Counted from the stretch's first letter, positions 7,212 to 14,252 are shown. The stretch: DNA of 38,146 bases from JAGOPO01 sp038065515 (GCA_038065515.1 JBBTQV010000056.1:1-38146); one strand, 5' to 3'. Translations and numbers: made by a program. Notes: a model not told the origin generated them from the letters alone.

Positions 7212-7735
7212 CGGTAGAGCAGTGCGCGGAGCACTTCAAATTGCTTCAGCGCTCCGTCCATCGCGCGACGGGGCAGTGGTTCGGGCACGATGCCGAGCCG
7301 TCGGCAGATGCTGTCGAGGTTAGCGGGACCGGGACCCAGACGCGACCATGCCAACGAAAAAATATCGAGCCGATGATAATCAGTCGCATCTTCCACGCCC
7401 GTCACCTTGAATCCGGCATCGAGAAACGAATATGCCAGATACATATTATAGGAGGTGAAAATAGCCCCGGCGGTTTTCTTGGAGTAAGCGGTCAGTGCTG
7501 ATTCGATGTCCACCGCGTTGCGCCATGCGGCGGGGCTGTATCCCGCGACTTCCAGCGCACGCTTGGCGCCGGTTTTGATGTGCGCGGGACGGATGCGCGT
7601 GGTGTACTGGTCGCGCACCTTGAACGATTTCTGGTCCACAACCAACACGGCCAGTTCAATGATTTCATGCACGGTCGCGTCAAGGCCGGTCGTCTCGATA
7701 TCGGTGATGGCCAATGGTCGCTCAGTAAATCTCAT
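7208..7735 (-). CDS. DnaQ/DEDD-fold exonuclease-like protein, motifs partly degenerate
   Basis: A 175-residue protein starting MRFTERPLAITDIETTGLD, where the Exo I motif Asp-x-Glu is intact. In the Exo II region the pattern N-x-x-F-D reads NMYLAYSFL, so the expected Asp is Ala. In Exo III the usual His is Arg (PRRAMDGALKQ) although the final Asp remains. It may therefore be a weak nuclease or a non-catalytic binding protein. The ATG at 7735 lies exactly 7 bases after a TATACT box, which suggests a leaderless mRNA. An upstream frame to 7807 is not supported. It overlaps the nuclease gene downstream. Confidence 0.85.
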   Translation of the reverse strand: MRFTERPLAITDIETTGLDATVHEIIELAVLVVDQKSFKVRDQYTTRIRPAHIKTGAKRALEVAGYSPAAWRNAVDIESALTAYSKKTAGAIFTSYNMYLAYSFLDAGFKVTGVEDATDYHRLDIFSLAWSRLGPGPANLDSICRRLGIVPEPLPRRAMDGALKQFEVLRALLYR

Positions 7736-7741
7736 AGGGGA

Positions 7742-7747
7742 AGTATA
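7742..7747 (-). promoter_or_regulatory. -10 box for the 7735 gene
   Basis: TATACT on the minus strand ends 7 bases before the ATG, so the start of transcription and the start codon coincide. No convincing -35 box is visible. Confidence 0.45.
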
Positions 7748-7797
7748 CACAAATGGCCAGTCATCTCCACAGAAGAGGAGCGGCCATTCAAAAAGAA

Positions 7798-7820
7798 CCC
7801 CCGCCATAACGAGGCGGGGG
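7798..7820 (-). terminator. Intrinsic terminator after the 7826 gene
   Basis: Minus strand CCCCCGCC-TCGTTAT-GGCGGGGG followed by TTCTTTTTG. Confidence 0.85.
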
Positions 7821-7825
7821 AAGGA

Positions 7826-8206
7826 TTACCGAGTTCGGGACCGGATGCGATACCGCATCGGGGAACCGAATGGGACGATGTGCCGGATGACAGTTCTGTT
7901 CGCCAGGGCCGGGTTCATATGGAGGCCGTAGTAAATCTCCACATCTCCCCAAGCGAGCCAGCCGCCCGGGTTGTCTTTGCAGAGTTCAAGCACGATGACG
8001 GCGTTTCCCCATGTCTCGCAGGTGACCTCCACGCGTGCTATTTTGGTTCTGCTACGATCGAGCGACTCATGGATCGGCCGGACGAAGAGATGGGCTTGCG
8101 GGCGCTCGATGTAGTAGGGACCACTCCTGTTGATGCGGCTTCGTGTGAGCGCCACGACCGCATCGACCACCGCAATGTGGAACGGACTGATTTCTCCTTT
8201 TTTCAC
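7826..8206 (-). CDS. Hypothetical protein, 126 aa
   Basis: No family recognised. The protein is soluble and basic, with MKKGEISPFHIAVVDAVVALTRSR at the N-terminus, then RPQAHLFVRPIHESLDRSR and a C-terminal WGDVEIYYGLHMNPALANR. The start is GTG at 8206, supported by GAGGTG just upstream and by a good promoter at 8224-8252. A strong terminator follows, so it is a single-gene transcription unit, which supports that it is real. Confidence 0.75.
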   Translation of the reverse strand: MKKGEISPFHIAVVDAVVALTRSRINRSGPYYIERPQAHLFVRPIHESLDRSRTKIARVEVTCETWGNAVIVLELCKDNPGGWLAWGDVEIYYGLHMNPALANRTVIRHIVPFGSPMRYRIRSRTR

Positions 8207-8223
8207 AAGGCACCTCTGTCTGT

Positions 8224-8252
8224 ACTGTATCAGAAAATCACGATACGGTCAA
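8224..8252 (-). promoter_or_regulatory. Predicted promoter of the 7826-8206 gene
   Basis: TTGACC (8252-8247), a 17-bp spacer and TACAGT (8229-8224) on the minus strand. Confidence 0.6.
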
Positions 8253-8270
8253 GTGTTTTTGCATACCGCT

Positions 8271-8840
8271 CTACTTCAGGAATTTGAACGACGCGATCAT
8301 GCGGCCGTAGACGGCCGCGATATCAGCCTCGGAGGTCGCGGTGCCAAACTCGAAGAGCTGTGCGCCGCGGACGACGAAGTGGGAAGTGACCATCGCACCG
8401 GTCTGCGGCTGCCGCAGGGTCAGTTTGAGCCACGAGAGTCCGCCCGCCTTGATATCTTCTTTGGCAATGAGGTACGGAGCGGCCTTTTCGAGAAGCCCTT
8501 CGATAGTGTTGTCGCTTTTAATGATGCCAAGAATGAACTGACCTGATGCGATTGTTGAAGGCGACCAACCAACACACTGCGGGCCACACACACCCACGCG
8601 CCAGTCGGTCGGATAGGCGACAGAAAAACCCATCGATTTACTGGAATATGTTGCCCAATCTTTTGGTGCAGGATCGTAAACCAAAACCAACGGAGAAGTT
8701 GATGCCTGCGGTGATATGGAAGGCGATTCGGATGTACCGGGGACGGCGGCAACTTGCGGACGACTGACACCTTTCCACACTGCCAGTGTAGCCAACACGA
8801 CAATGCCCGCGATGATGAGGATGCGGATGTATGATTTCAT
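8271..8840 (-). CDS. Membrane-anchored extracytoplasmic protein, PsbP-like fold possible
   Basis: Starts MKSYIRILIIAGIVVLATLAVW, a single N-terminal membrane anchor, followed by a Ser/Pro-rich linker (SESPSISPQASTSP) and a globular domain with DWATYSSKSMGFSVAYPTDW. That wording resembles PsbP/MOG1-like domains seen in small lipoproteins, but there is no lipobox Cys. An in-frame ATG at 8852 adds four residues and cannot be excluded; neither start has a clear ribosome site. The role is unknown. A hairpin at 8863-8884 separates it from the upstream gene. Confidence 0.75.
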   Translation of the reverse strand: MKSYIRILIIAGIVVLATLAVWKGVSRPQVAAVPGTSESPSISPQASTSPLVLVYDPAPKDWATYSSKSMGFSVAYPTDWRVGVCGPQCVGWSPSTIASGQFILGIIKSDNTIEGLLEKAAPYLIAKEDIKAGGLSWLKLTLRQPQTGAMVTSHFVVRGAQLFEFGTATSEADIAAVYGRMIASFKFLK

Positions 8841-8862
8841 GACGGGTAGCATGGCAAAGAGA

Positions 8863-8884
8863 AGCCCCTCTGTACAGAGGGGCT
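8863..8884 (-). terminator. Hairpin after the 8893 gene
   Basis: Perfect inverted repeat AGCCCCTCTG-TA-CAGAGGGGCT followed on the minus strand by TTCTCTTT, a moderate T-run. Confidence 0.6.
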
Positions 8885-8892
8885 GTGGGAAT

Positions 8893-9222
8893 CTACGGAA
8901 CCGTCAGGTCTTGAGCGGGGAGAGCCGAGTCATGGCAATGGAGGATGTGGCCGCTGATACGAAACGAGGGGTAAATATACTCGTCAGTCGCTCCCTGATA
9001 TTCGCAAACCAGTCCGGGATTGTCTGCGTAGAACTGCACAAGCGAACGGCGGTACGGGTCGCGAGTAACGGGGAAGTAGTACACTCCGTTGCCGTCGGCG
9101 ACGGGTTGGACAACTGCTTCGGATGCGGGGCCGGTCGGTGCTTTCGGTTGGCGGCTCTCGAAGATTCCGACGCCGAGCAATACCAGCGCCACGGCAACAA
9201 AGGACCACGCGAGCTTCTTCAT
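8893..9222 (-). CDS. Small secreted or anchored protein, 109 aa
   Basis: MKKLAWSFVAVALVLLGVGIFESRQ is a signal peptide or single anchor; the rest is a short exported domain with two Cys (CEYQG and LHCHD) that could pair outside the cell. Family unknown. The start at 9222 is well supported by AAAGGAGGGAGC just before ATG, one of the clearest ribosome sites in the window. A longer frame to 9273 crosses the promoter and is rejected. Confidence 0.75.
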   Translation of the reverse strand: MKKLAWSFVAVALVLLGVGIFESRQPKAPTGPASEAVVQPVADGNGVYYFPVTRDPYRRSLVQFYADNPGLVCEYQGATDEYIYPSFRISGHILHCHDSALPAQDLTVP

Positions 9223-9250
9223 GCTCCCTCCTTTGGTAAGGTGCAGAGCT

Positions 9251-9259
9251 ATTATACCA
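9251..9259 (-). promoter_or_regulatory. Extended -10 promoter of the 8893-9222 gene
   Basis: Minus strand TGG-TATAAT; a weak TTGCTT lies 16 bp upstream. Confidence 0.5.
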
Positions 9260-9266
9260 TATATCA

Positions 9267-9307
9267 GCAACAAAGCAACCGCCCCTGATGGGTGGCTGCT
9301 TTGTTGC
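9267..9307. repeat. 41-bp near-perfect inverted repeat
   Basis: GCAACAAAGCA...TGCTTTGTTGC with inner arms ACCGCCC and GGGTGGC and a CTGAT loop, about 17 paired positions. It sits between divergent promoters. No T-run follows; it could be a protein-binding site or a small repeat. Confidence 0.5.
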
Positions 9308-9364
9308 AGTGGAGCGCCTCGGGGGAACTGGGAGACTCTAGCTGAGACAATACTTCACAACATC

Positions 9365-9393
9365 TTGCGTATTCTCATATAAATAGATATACT
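9365..9393 (+). promoter_or_regulatory. Predicted promoter of the 9424 gene
   Basis: TTGCGT (9365-9370), a 17-bp spacer and TATACT (9388-9393), with the start near 9400 and a 24-nt leader. Confidence 0.55.
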
Positions 9394-9423
9394 CAATTCG
9401 TATGCTCATAATCTCAAAATACC

Positions 9424-9654
9424 ATGCATGAACAAGATTCAAGAAACAGGCCTCAAGAAGAAAGGGCACCCGGATTGGCTTTATTCAAAGAAGCTCTTAG
9501 AAATATCATAACTTCAAGCCCCGAAGTCATGAATGGGTTTGCCGATCAACTCGAAGAAGAGTTAAGTACGCTTGATACAGATGAGGGTAAAAAAGCGGTA
9601 CAGAAAGCCGTAGAAGCAATCAGGGCGGCTTCACTAATTGTTGAGCAGAATTAA
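9424..9654 (+). CDS. Hypothetical helical protein, 76 aa
   Basis: MHEQDSRNRPQEERAPGLALFKEALRNII followed by a Glu/Lys-rich helical region (FADQLEEELSTLDTDEGKKAVQKAVEAIRAA). No family recognised, no signal or membrane segment. Its base composition is more AT-rich than its neighbours, which may mean recent arrival. It has its own promoter and a strong terminator shared with tmRNA. No ribosome site is visible before the ATG. Confidence 0.65.
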   Translation: MHEQDSRNRPQEERAPGLALFKEALRNIITSSPEVMNGFADQLEEELSTLDTDEGKKAVQKAVEAIRAASLIVEQN

Positions 9655-9670
9655 GTGTCTTTCGACATGG

Positions 9671-9709
9671 ACAAAAGAAAAGAGCCCGCATGGGGCTCTT
9701 TTCTTTTGT
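9671..9709. terminator. Bidirectional terminator between the 9424 gene and tmRNA
   Basis: Perfect 17-bp stem, ACAAAAGAAAAGAGCCC and its complement with a GCATG loop. The A/T-rich stem base supplies a T-run on both strands, so it can end both convergent transcripts. Confidence 0.85.
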
Positions 9710-10062
9710 GGTGGAGATGGCGAGAATCGAACTCGCGTCCACTACGATGCGCACACGATCTGATACCACAGTATCCGGTTTGGTGGTTCGCCCGCGGATA
9801 GAGAACCGGAAAAATAACCGCGGACTATCATGTCTTAGTTTCGGCGGGTCACGACACGACTATGACCTACCAAAGCGAGCTAGATGACACCGCAGAATCC
9901 CGTAGCAAGCGTCAGGGTGCGATGCGTCTTCAAGCCGTTAGGCGAAGGCGTAATTGGCGGTTCGATTGCCAGTTATGAGTTTGACCGGTGTTTTGTGCGG
10001 TTACCGGCCGACCGCATATGGAATCGTGCGGGCATGATGCAGTGTCGAAACCGATCATCCCC
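9709..10062 (-). ncRNA. ssrA: Transfer-messenger RNA (tmRNA, SsrA)
   Basis: 354 nt that rescues stalled ribosomes and adds a degradation tag. The 5' end GGGGATGATCGGTTTCGACA and the 3' end GAGTTCGATTCTCGCCATCTCC-ACCA form the tRNA-like domain; the acceptor stem GGGGATG with CATCTCC has one G-U pair, and CCA is encoded. The tag frame is 9970-9938: GGC AAT CGA ACC GCC AAT TAC GCC TTC GCC TAA, giving GNRTANYAFA. A promoter lies at 10072-10100 and a terminator at 9671-9709. The partner gene smpB lies about 1.1 kb away on the same strand. Confidence 0.97.
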
Positions 10063-10071
10063 TTACCTGTC

Positions 10072-10100
10072 AGTATAGCATAGAAATTGCATTTTTACAA
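10072..10100 (-). promoter_or_regulatory. Predicted tmRNA promoter
   Basis: TTGTAA (10100-10095), a 17-bp spacer and TATACT (10077-10072) with an extended -10 TGC. The start would fall at about 10065, within three bases of the mature 5' end. Confidence 0.7.
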
Positions 10101-10171
10101 GCCCTCACACCAAACGAACGCAAGCGGCTTTGCCGCTGGAAACCAAGAGATGTTCGTTCTGGTGTTAGGGC
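10101..10171. repeat. 71-bp element with long terminal inverted repeats
   Basis: GCCCTCACACCAAACGAAC (10101-10119) faces GTTCGTTCTGGTGTTAGGGC (10152-10171), pairing over about 18 positions; inside is a smaller GCGGC-TTT-GCCGC hairpin. It resembles a miniature inverted-repeat element or a strong structured leader. No second copy was seen in the window. Confidence 0.5.
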
Positions 10172-10225
10172 AAGCATCGGTGTATAGTGTATAAATCCTC
10201 GATATCCGGGGTTTTGGGGTGGGCC

Positions 10226-10408
10226 ATGGCACAAAAGAAGCAAAAGAAGCTGATCCCGTTCGACAGACAGATGGCCATTCTCTTGGAGGACCGTCTGGGA
10301 TGGGCCGAACTCGAGTCGCTTTCGACGCTTGGCCTGAAGGAGTTGTTTGTGACGGTGCAGATAGCGTTTGTCGAGAAGAAGCTGCAATCCGTAGGCATCA
10401 TACTCTAA
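10226..10408 (+). CDS. Hypothetical small protein, 60 aa
   Basis: MAQKKQKKLIPFDRQMAILLEDRLGWAELESLSTLGLKELF, a small soluble protein with a basic start and helical body; no family recognised. The ATG at 10226 follows GGGGTGGGCC, a possible ribosome site, and fits better than the ATG at 10187. A strong terminator at 10427-10458 follows, which supports expression. Confidence 0.6.
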   Translation: MAQKKQKKLIPFDRQMAILLEDRLGWAELESLSTLGLKELFVTVQIAFVEKKLQSVGIIL

Positions 10409-10426
10409 GAATCAGGAAGTTAAGAA

Positions 10427-10458
10427 ATCCCCGACACAGGTGTCGGGGATGCTTTTTT
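10427..10458 (+). terminator. Intrinsic terminator after the 10226 gene
   Basis: ATCCCCGACAC-AG-GTGTCGGGGAT followed by GCTTTTTT on the plus strand. The convergent PDZ-protein gene ends in the T-run. Confidence 0.88.
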
Positions 10459-11104
10459 ACTGACCGATGCGGCACGCGACGCAGGCGACCGGATTGAGCT
10501 GGTAATCCATCATCGCGATTGTTCGCAGAGTGATTTCGTTCAGTTTTTCGTACGTTTGCTTGGATTCCAGTAGTGCCCATGGGTTGGACGCATTGCGTTC
10601 CATTTCGCGCTTGGCAAGTTCGGTGAGCTCGAGGATTTTGCCGATGCGTTGTTGCCACAGCGTGGCAGGGAATTCGTTGTACACGACCCGCAAGCACGGA
10701 ACCGGGGCGCGGCGCAAATTTACTTTCCGGCTGACACTGCCATGCCGGATGGTCAGCGGCACGACATCGGACCAATCCGACAGATAGAGCGTGACCGCCT
10801 TGAGCGTTTCGGTGTCCAGCTCGCGGTTGCCGATGGCGGCGATGAAGTCGCCCGGCTTGATGCCGGCCTTCTGCGCAGCGGAGCCGGCGAGCACAACATC
10901 GACAACGGTCAGGCGCCGGGTTGTGCCCGCGAATTCTTGTGTGGAAAGCACAAGACCCAAATGCGGTTGTTTGGGGTCGAGCCCGAACCGGCGTGCGGCA
11001 GCGGCCTGCATGTCCCGTAGGAGTGTGATACGATCCTGCCACGCGCTCGTCATCGCTTCCGGCGGTAGTGCAACCTGTGCCATCAACGCCAATGCTATCA
11101 ACAT
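10457..11104 (-). CDS. Exported PDZ-domain protein
   Basis: A 215-residue protein with a short hydrophobic start (MLIALALMAQVALPPEA) that may act as a signal peptide. Residues about 45-130 form a PDZ domain: LGLVLSTQEF, VVDVVLAGSAAQKAGIKPGDFIAAIGNREL, as in HtrA or site-2 protease partners. There is no protease domain. The C-terminal third is helical and ends with two Cys (PVACVACRIGQ). It may bind peptide tails of exported proteins. The start is supported by AGAGGAGGCTCGA before ATG. Same strand as, and 22 bp after, smpB. Confidence 0.8.
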   Translation of the reverse strand: MLIALALMAQVALPPEAMTSAWQDRITLLRDMQAAAARRFGLDPKQPHLGLVLSTQEFAGTTRRLTVVDVVLAGSAAQKAGIKPGDFIAAIGNRELDTETLKAVTLYLSDWSDVVPLTIRHGSVSRKVNLRRAPVPCLRVVYNEFPATLWQQRIGKILELTELAKREMERNASNPWALLESKQTYEKLNEITLRTIAMMDYQLNPVACVACRIGQ

Positions 11105-11125
11105 TCGAGCCTCCTCTGAAAAGAA

Positions 11126-11572
11126 CTACTCCTCGTTCATACCACGCTGGCGGGAACGCGCAATATCTTTTTTCTTGATGCTTTCCCGTTTGTCGTATTT
11201 CTTTTTGCCGCGCGCGATGCCGATTTCCAACTTAATCAAACCCTTCTTGGCGTACAGCCGCAGGGGAACGAGCGAGATGCCGTGCGCCTGCGCGAGACCC
11301 ACGAGCGTCGCAACCTGACTTTTGCTCAAGAGCAGTTTGCGGTCGGCCTGCTCTTTGTAGTCGGGCGGCACATTGCCGGGCTGATAGGACGCAATACTCG
11401 CGCCGACGAGCCACGGCCCGCCGTTGATGATGCGCACATACGCGCCTTTGATGCTGACGCGTCCGGTCTTGATGCTTTTGACTTCGTATCCGCGCAACAC
11501 CAAGCCTGCCTCGAGGGTCTCGAGGATTTCGTAATCGAACCGTGCGCGGGGGTTAGTGGCGAAATCAGACAT
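11126..11572 (-). CDS. smpB: SsrA-binding protein SmpB
   Basis: 148 residues. Typical SmpB wording is present: NPRARFDYEILETLEAGLVLRGYEVKSIKTGRVSIKGAYVRI, LYAKKGLIKLEIGIARGKKKYDKRE and a basic C-terminal tail. SmpB carries tmRNA into stalled ribosomes, its tail taking the place of an anticodon. The length is close to the family norm. Its position near ssrA (9709-10062, same strand) fits a shared trans-translation locus, with two small genes between them. Confidence 0.97.
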   Translation of the reverse strand: MSDFATNPRARFDYEILETLEAGLVLRGYEVKSIKTGRVSIKGAYVRIINGGPWLVGASIASYQPGNVPPDYKEQADRKLLLSKSQVATLVGLAQAHGISLVPLRLYAKKGLIKLEIGIARGKKKYDKRESIKKKDIARSRQRGMNEE

Positions 11573-11633
11573 TCTTTACAAATTAACCTATTAATTGTAC
11601 AGTACAGACCTGCTCTTGCCAATGGAGGATGCG

Positions 11634-11918
11634 ATGGGAACCGGATGGTATGTTCAAAATGCTCAAGATGTACTGTTCGTACTCGGGGTGCTCTGTGCGA
11701 TGGCGCTCGGAGGAGTTGCGGGCGTATACTGTGCCTGGGGATTTATCCTCGTGTACAGCGTCGTGCTTATCGTGGCGACGCTCATCATTTGGGGTGTTGC
11801 GGGGTTGAGCAGGAAGGATAGTTACCCGCTTGTGTTCTTCGCTGTCGGGATTCCACTGTTCCTGATTTCCAGCTGGTGTTCGTTCTGGATCAGTTACATA
11901 GGCGTGTTACGGAAGTAG
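11634..11918 (+). CDS. Small integral membrane protein, 94 aa
   Basis: Three predicted membrane spans, about residues 11-33 (LFVLGVLCAMALGGVAGVY), 35-55 and 65-88. No family recognised. GGAGG at 11625-11629 lies correctly before the ATG at 11634, which is therefore preferred over ATGs at 11595 and 11622. A terminator follows at 11927. It is divergent from smpB and convergent with the PAP2 gene. Confidence 0.7.
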   Translation: MGTGWYVQNAQDVLFVLGVLCAMALGGVAGVYCAWGFILVYSVVLIVATLIIWGVAGLSRKDSYPLVFFAVGIPLFLISSWCSFWISYIGVLRK

Positions 11919-11926
11919 CAGACGAA

Positions 11927-11955
11927 AGAGCCCCGCCGTGACGGGACTCTTTTTT
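11927..11955 (+). terminator. Intrinsic terminator after the 11634 gene
   Basis: AGAGCCCCG...CGGGACTCT followed by TTTTTTATT on the plus strand. The PAP2 gene on the other strand ends within it. Confidence 0.8.
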
Positions 11956-12490
11956 ATTTCTGCACGGGTAGGGCGCGGCGGAACTGCAGGACGAGTTGTA
12001 CGGTGAGCCAGCCGACAAGCGTACCGATGAGCGCACCGCCCAGGATATCGCTGGGCCAATGGACGCCTCCGATGACGCGGGCGATGCCCATGAGCAGTGC
12101 TCCCGCAAAAAACACGGCACCCCAGCGTTTATCGTAGCGGTATGCCGCCATAGCGAGTGCGAAAAAGAAGATTGCGTGACCTGATGGAAACGACTGAAGT
12201 TGTTCGCCCGCATCGGTTCCGACGATATCATGAACGCTGTCGAGCGAGACAAACGGGCGCGCGCGGTGCACGAACAGCAACATGAGCGGTTTAACCCCAA
12301 GGCGTGCGATAATCGCGGCGCTAAATGACGCCGCAAACATAGGGAAACGACGCACCGGCCACAGAGAGCACGCGATAAGCAGGGCGCCGAGCGCATATTG
12401 CAGATACGACGCGATGAACACGATAACGCCGTCCCAAAAAGCGCTCTGCCCCGCGAATCCGTTCAGAAAGCGAAAAACCACAACATCCAT
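11954..12490 (-). CDS. PAP2-family membrane phosphatase
   Basis: 178 residues with about five membrane spans. The three phosphatase motifs are all visible: KPLMLLFVHRARP (K-x6-RP), SFPSGHA (PSGH with catalytic His) and RVIGGVHWPSD (R-x5-H-x3-D). Family members dephosphorylate phosphatidic acid or undecaprenyl pyrophosphate; the latter would serve wall or surface polymer synthesis, but the substrate cannot be read from sequence. The ATG follows the protease stop with one base between, so it is translationally coupled to the upstream HtrA-like gene. Confidence 0.92.
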   Translation of the reverse strand: MDVVVFRFLNGFAGQSAFWDGVIVFIASYLQYALGALLIACSLWPVRRFPMFAASFSAAIIARLGVKPLMLLFVHRARPFVSLDSVHDIVGTDAGEQLQSFPSGHAIFFFALAMAAYRYDKRWGAVFFAGALLMGIARVIGGVHWPSDILGGALIGTLVGWLTVQLVLQFRRALPVQK

Positions 12491-12491
12491 A

Positions 12492-13547
12492 TCATTTCCG
12501 TTCTTCCAGCGTTACACTGCACTCCTGTTCCTTGCCGTCACGCAGAAATGCAACTTTGAGCGTGTCGCCGACTTTGTGTTTCTGGAGCAGGTCGGAGAGG
12601 TCCATGTCCGCCAGGAGTTCGGTACCATCGAGACGGATGACGATGTCGTGCTCCTTGAGGCCTGCTTTATCGGCCGGAGATTTCACCAACACCGCCTGTG
12701 CGTCGGGCCGGTGGTCGCGGATAACCATGGCACCGTGGTCGCGTGACAGCGCGTAGCGCCGGGCAAGTTCGGGGGTGAGCATCACATACATGAGCCCCAG
12801 AAACGGTTTGATGATGCGGCCGTGCTCGATAATGTCACGCAAGTCGCCTTTGACCCAATCGACGGGGATAGCGAAGCCGATGTTTTGTGCACCAAAGATG
12901 ACAGCTGTGTTGATGCCGACGACTTCGCCATCGAGATTGATGAGTGGACCGCCCGAGTTGCCTTGGTTGATGGCTACATCGGTTTGGATGACGCCGCGGA
13001 GTTGTTCCATATGCCCGCCCGGTGCTCCGCCCAGCGATGCCGAGATACTGCGCGCGAGGCCCGACACAATGCCCTTGGATACCGAGTTACTGAACAGCCC
13101 GAGCGCATTACCGATGGCGATGACCGTCTGCCCCAACTCGATGTTGTTGGATTTTGCGAGATCCACATAGGGCAGTTTCTTTTTTCCGTCCGGCATGGCG
13201 ATGCGCAGTACCGCGATGTCGTTGATGGGGTCGCGGCTCAACACTTTCGCGGTGTGTTCGGTACCGTCATTCATCACCACGGCGTATTCTGCTTCGGCGT
13301 CGAACACGACATGTTTGTTGGTGAGGATGAGACCGTCGGGATGTACGATGAAACCGGAACCGCCGCCGATTTTCACGCGCTGGCCGGCGCCGTCTTCCAC
13401 ATCACCCATCATGAACGGATTGAACAACTGCGACGGGTTGATGTCGCGCATGCGGGGCAGATACTTTGATATGACGATACTGACGACCGCAGGTGCCGCT
13501 TTCTTGACCGCCGAGATAGCGAGCGTATCGAATGTTTTTGCGTCCAT
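12492..13547 (-). CDS. HtrA/DegP-like S1C serine protease with one PDZ domain
   Basis: 351 residues. Chymotrypsin-like protease domain with the triad His in LTNKHVV, Asp in NDIAVLRI and Ser in QGNSGGPL, then one PDZ domain (GLMYVMLTPELARR..., SPADKAGLKEHDIVIRLDGTELL). HtrA proteases degrade misfolded envelope proteins. No signal peptide or anchor is visible at the N-terminus (MDAKTFDTLAISAVKKAAPAVVS), so it may act inside the cell or use another route. The start at 13547 matches a promoter that would give a leaderless mRNA. Followed directly by the PAP2 gene. Confidence 0.94.
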   Translation of the reverse strand: MDAKTFDTLAISAVKKAAPAVVSIVISKYLPRMRDINPSQLFNPFMMGDVEDGAGQRVKIGGGSGFIVHPDGLILTNKHVVFDAEAEYAVVMNDGTEHTAKVLSRDPINDIAVLRIAMPDGKKKLPYVDLAKSNNIELGQTVIAIGNALGLFSNSVSKGIVSGLARSISASLGGAPGGHMEQLRGVIQTDVAINQGNSGGPLINLDGEVVGINTAVIFGAQNIGFAIPVDWVKGDLRDIIEHGRIIKPFLGLMYVMLTPELARRYALSRDHGAMVIRDHRPDAQAVLVKSPADKAGLKEHDIVIRLDGTELLADMDLSDLLQKHKVGDTLKVAFLRDGKEQECSVTLEERK

Positions 13548-13554
13548 ACCTGGT

Positions 13555-13583
13555 AGTATGCGTGTTGTTTAGAAGTTTTTCAA
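13555..13583 (-). promoter_or_regulatory. Promoter of the HtrA-like gene, leaderless arrangement
   Basis: TTGAAA (13583-13578), a 17-bp spacer and CATACT (13560-13555) on the minus strand. Seven bases follow before the ATG at 13547, so transcription should start at or one base before the start codon. Confidence 0.6.
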
Positions 13584-13644
13584 CTGCTCTGCTTGCTCTT
13601 TTGTTTGCGATGCGTATGATGCGGGCAGTTCTGTGGAGGTTGAT

Positions 13645-14193
13645 ATGGGCGGAGCGTTTGAGTGGCTCAATAAGATCTTTGAATACCTCTGGATATTCGT
13701 TCCGCGACCGTATCTCATCATCTCAACACATCGGGCCGTGCGATACCGTCGTGGGCGCAAGCCAGTGCTTGTCATGCCCGGCGTGCGGTGGTATTGGCCT
13801 CTGACAACCATGGTGAAGGTCATCAATATCACCCTGCGCGCGGAGGAGTTCAAGTCGCGCGTGTACACCACGAAGGATGCAAAATCAGTTGCGCTCGCAT
13901 ACACGATGGTTTACCGGGTATCAAATCCCGTGAAGGCCGATTCGTCGTGTGACAACTACGAACAAACCATTGGCGAGCTGGGCGAATCCGTCCTTTCGCC
14001 CATCGTCGCATCCAACACGCTACAAGAGTTGCTCGATGAGCTTGCGAAAGACCTTGAGGAGTGTGGGCTCAATGCCACATTTACGGCAACAGCGAGGAAG
14101 ATGGCCCGACGGTTCGGGGTGCGGGTCATGTACTGCCGCGTGCACACCTTCGCAAGCACCCGCGTCTTCAAGCTTCTCCAGGAGCAAGGCTAA
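13645..14193 (+). CDS. Band 7/SPFH-like protein, 182 aa
   Basis: The middle part reads EEFKSRVYTTKDAKSVALAYTMVYRVSNPVKA followed by YEQTIGELGESVLSPIVASNTLQELL, the pattern of stomatin/band-7 domains, which form membrane-associated scaffolds. The N-terminal region (FEYLWIFVPRPYLIIS) is only weakly hydrophobic and there is no long coiled-coil tail, so it is shorter than classic stomatins. The ATG at 13645 is chosen because GGAGGT lies four bases upstream. Divergent from the HtrA-like gene; band-7 proteins often work with membrane proteases, but a link here is only a suggestion. Confidence 0.75.
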   Translation: MGGAFEWLNKIFEYLWIFVPRPYLIISTHRAVRYRRGRKPVLVMPGVRWYWPLTTMVKVINITLRAEEFKSRVYTTKDAKSVALAYTMVYRVSNPVKADSSCDNYEQTIGELGESVLSPIVASNTLQELLDELAKDLEECGLNATFTATARKMARRFGVRVMYCRVHTFASTRVFKLLQEQG

Positions 14194-14209
14194 TAATACT
14201 GATATCACG

Positions 14210-14238
14210 CTTCCCGCTTCGGCGGGAAGTTTTCTTTC
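14210..14238 (+). terminator. Intrinsic terminator after the band-7 gene
   Basis: CTTCCCGC-TTCG-GCGGGAAG followed by TTTTCTTT. Confidence 0.88.
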
Positions 14239-14252
14239 TGTCATTTTTCGCG

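Noticed and set aside
9308..9355. tRNA-like sequence after the 9267-9307 inverted repeat
   Set aside because: No T-arm consensus and no cloverleaf can be drawn.
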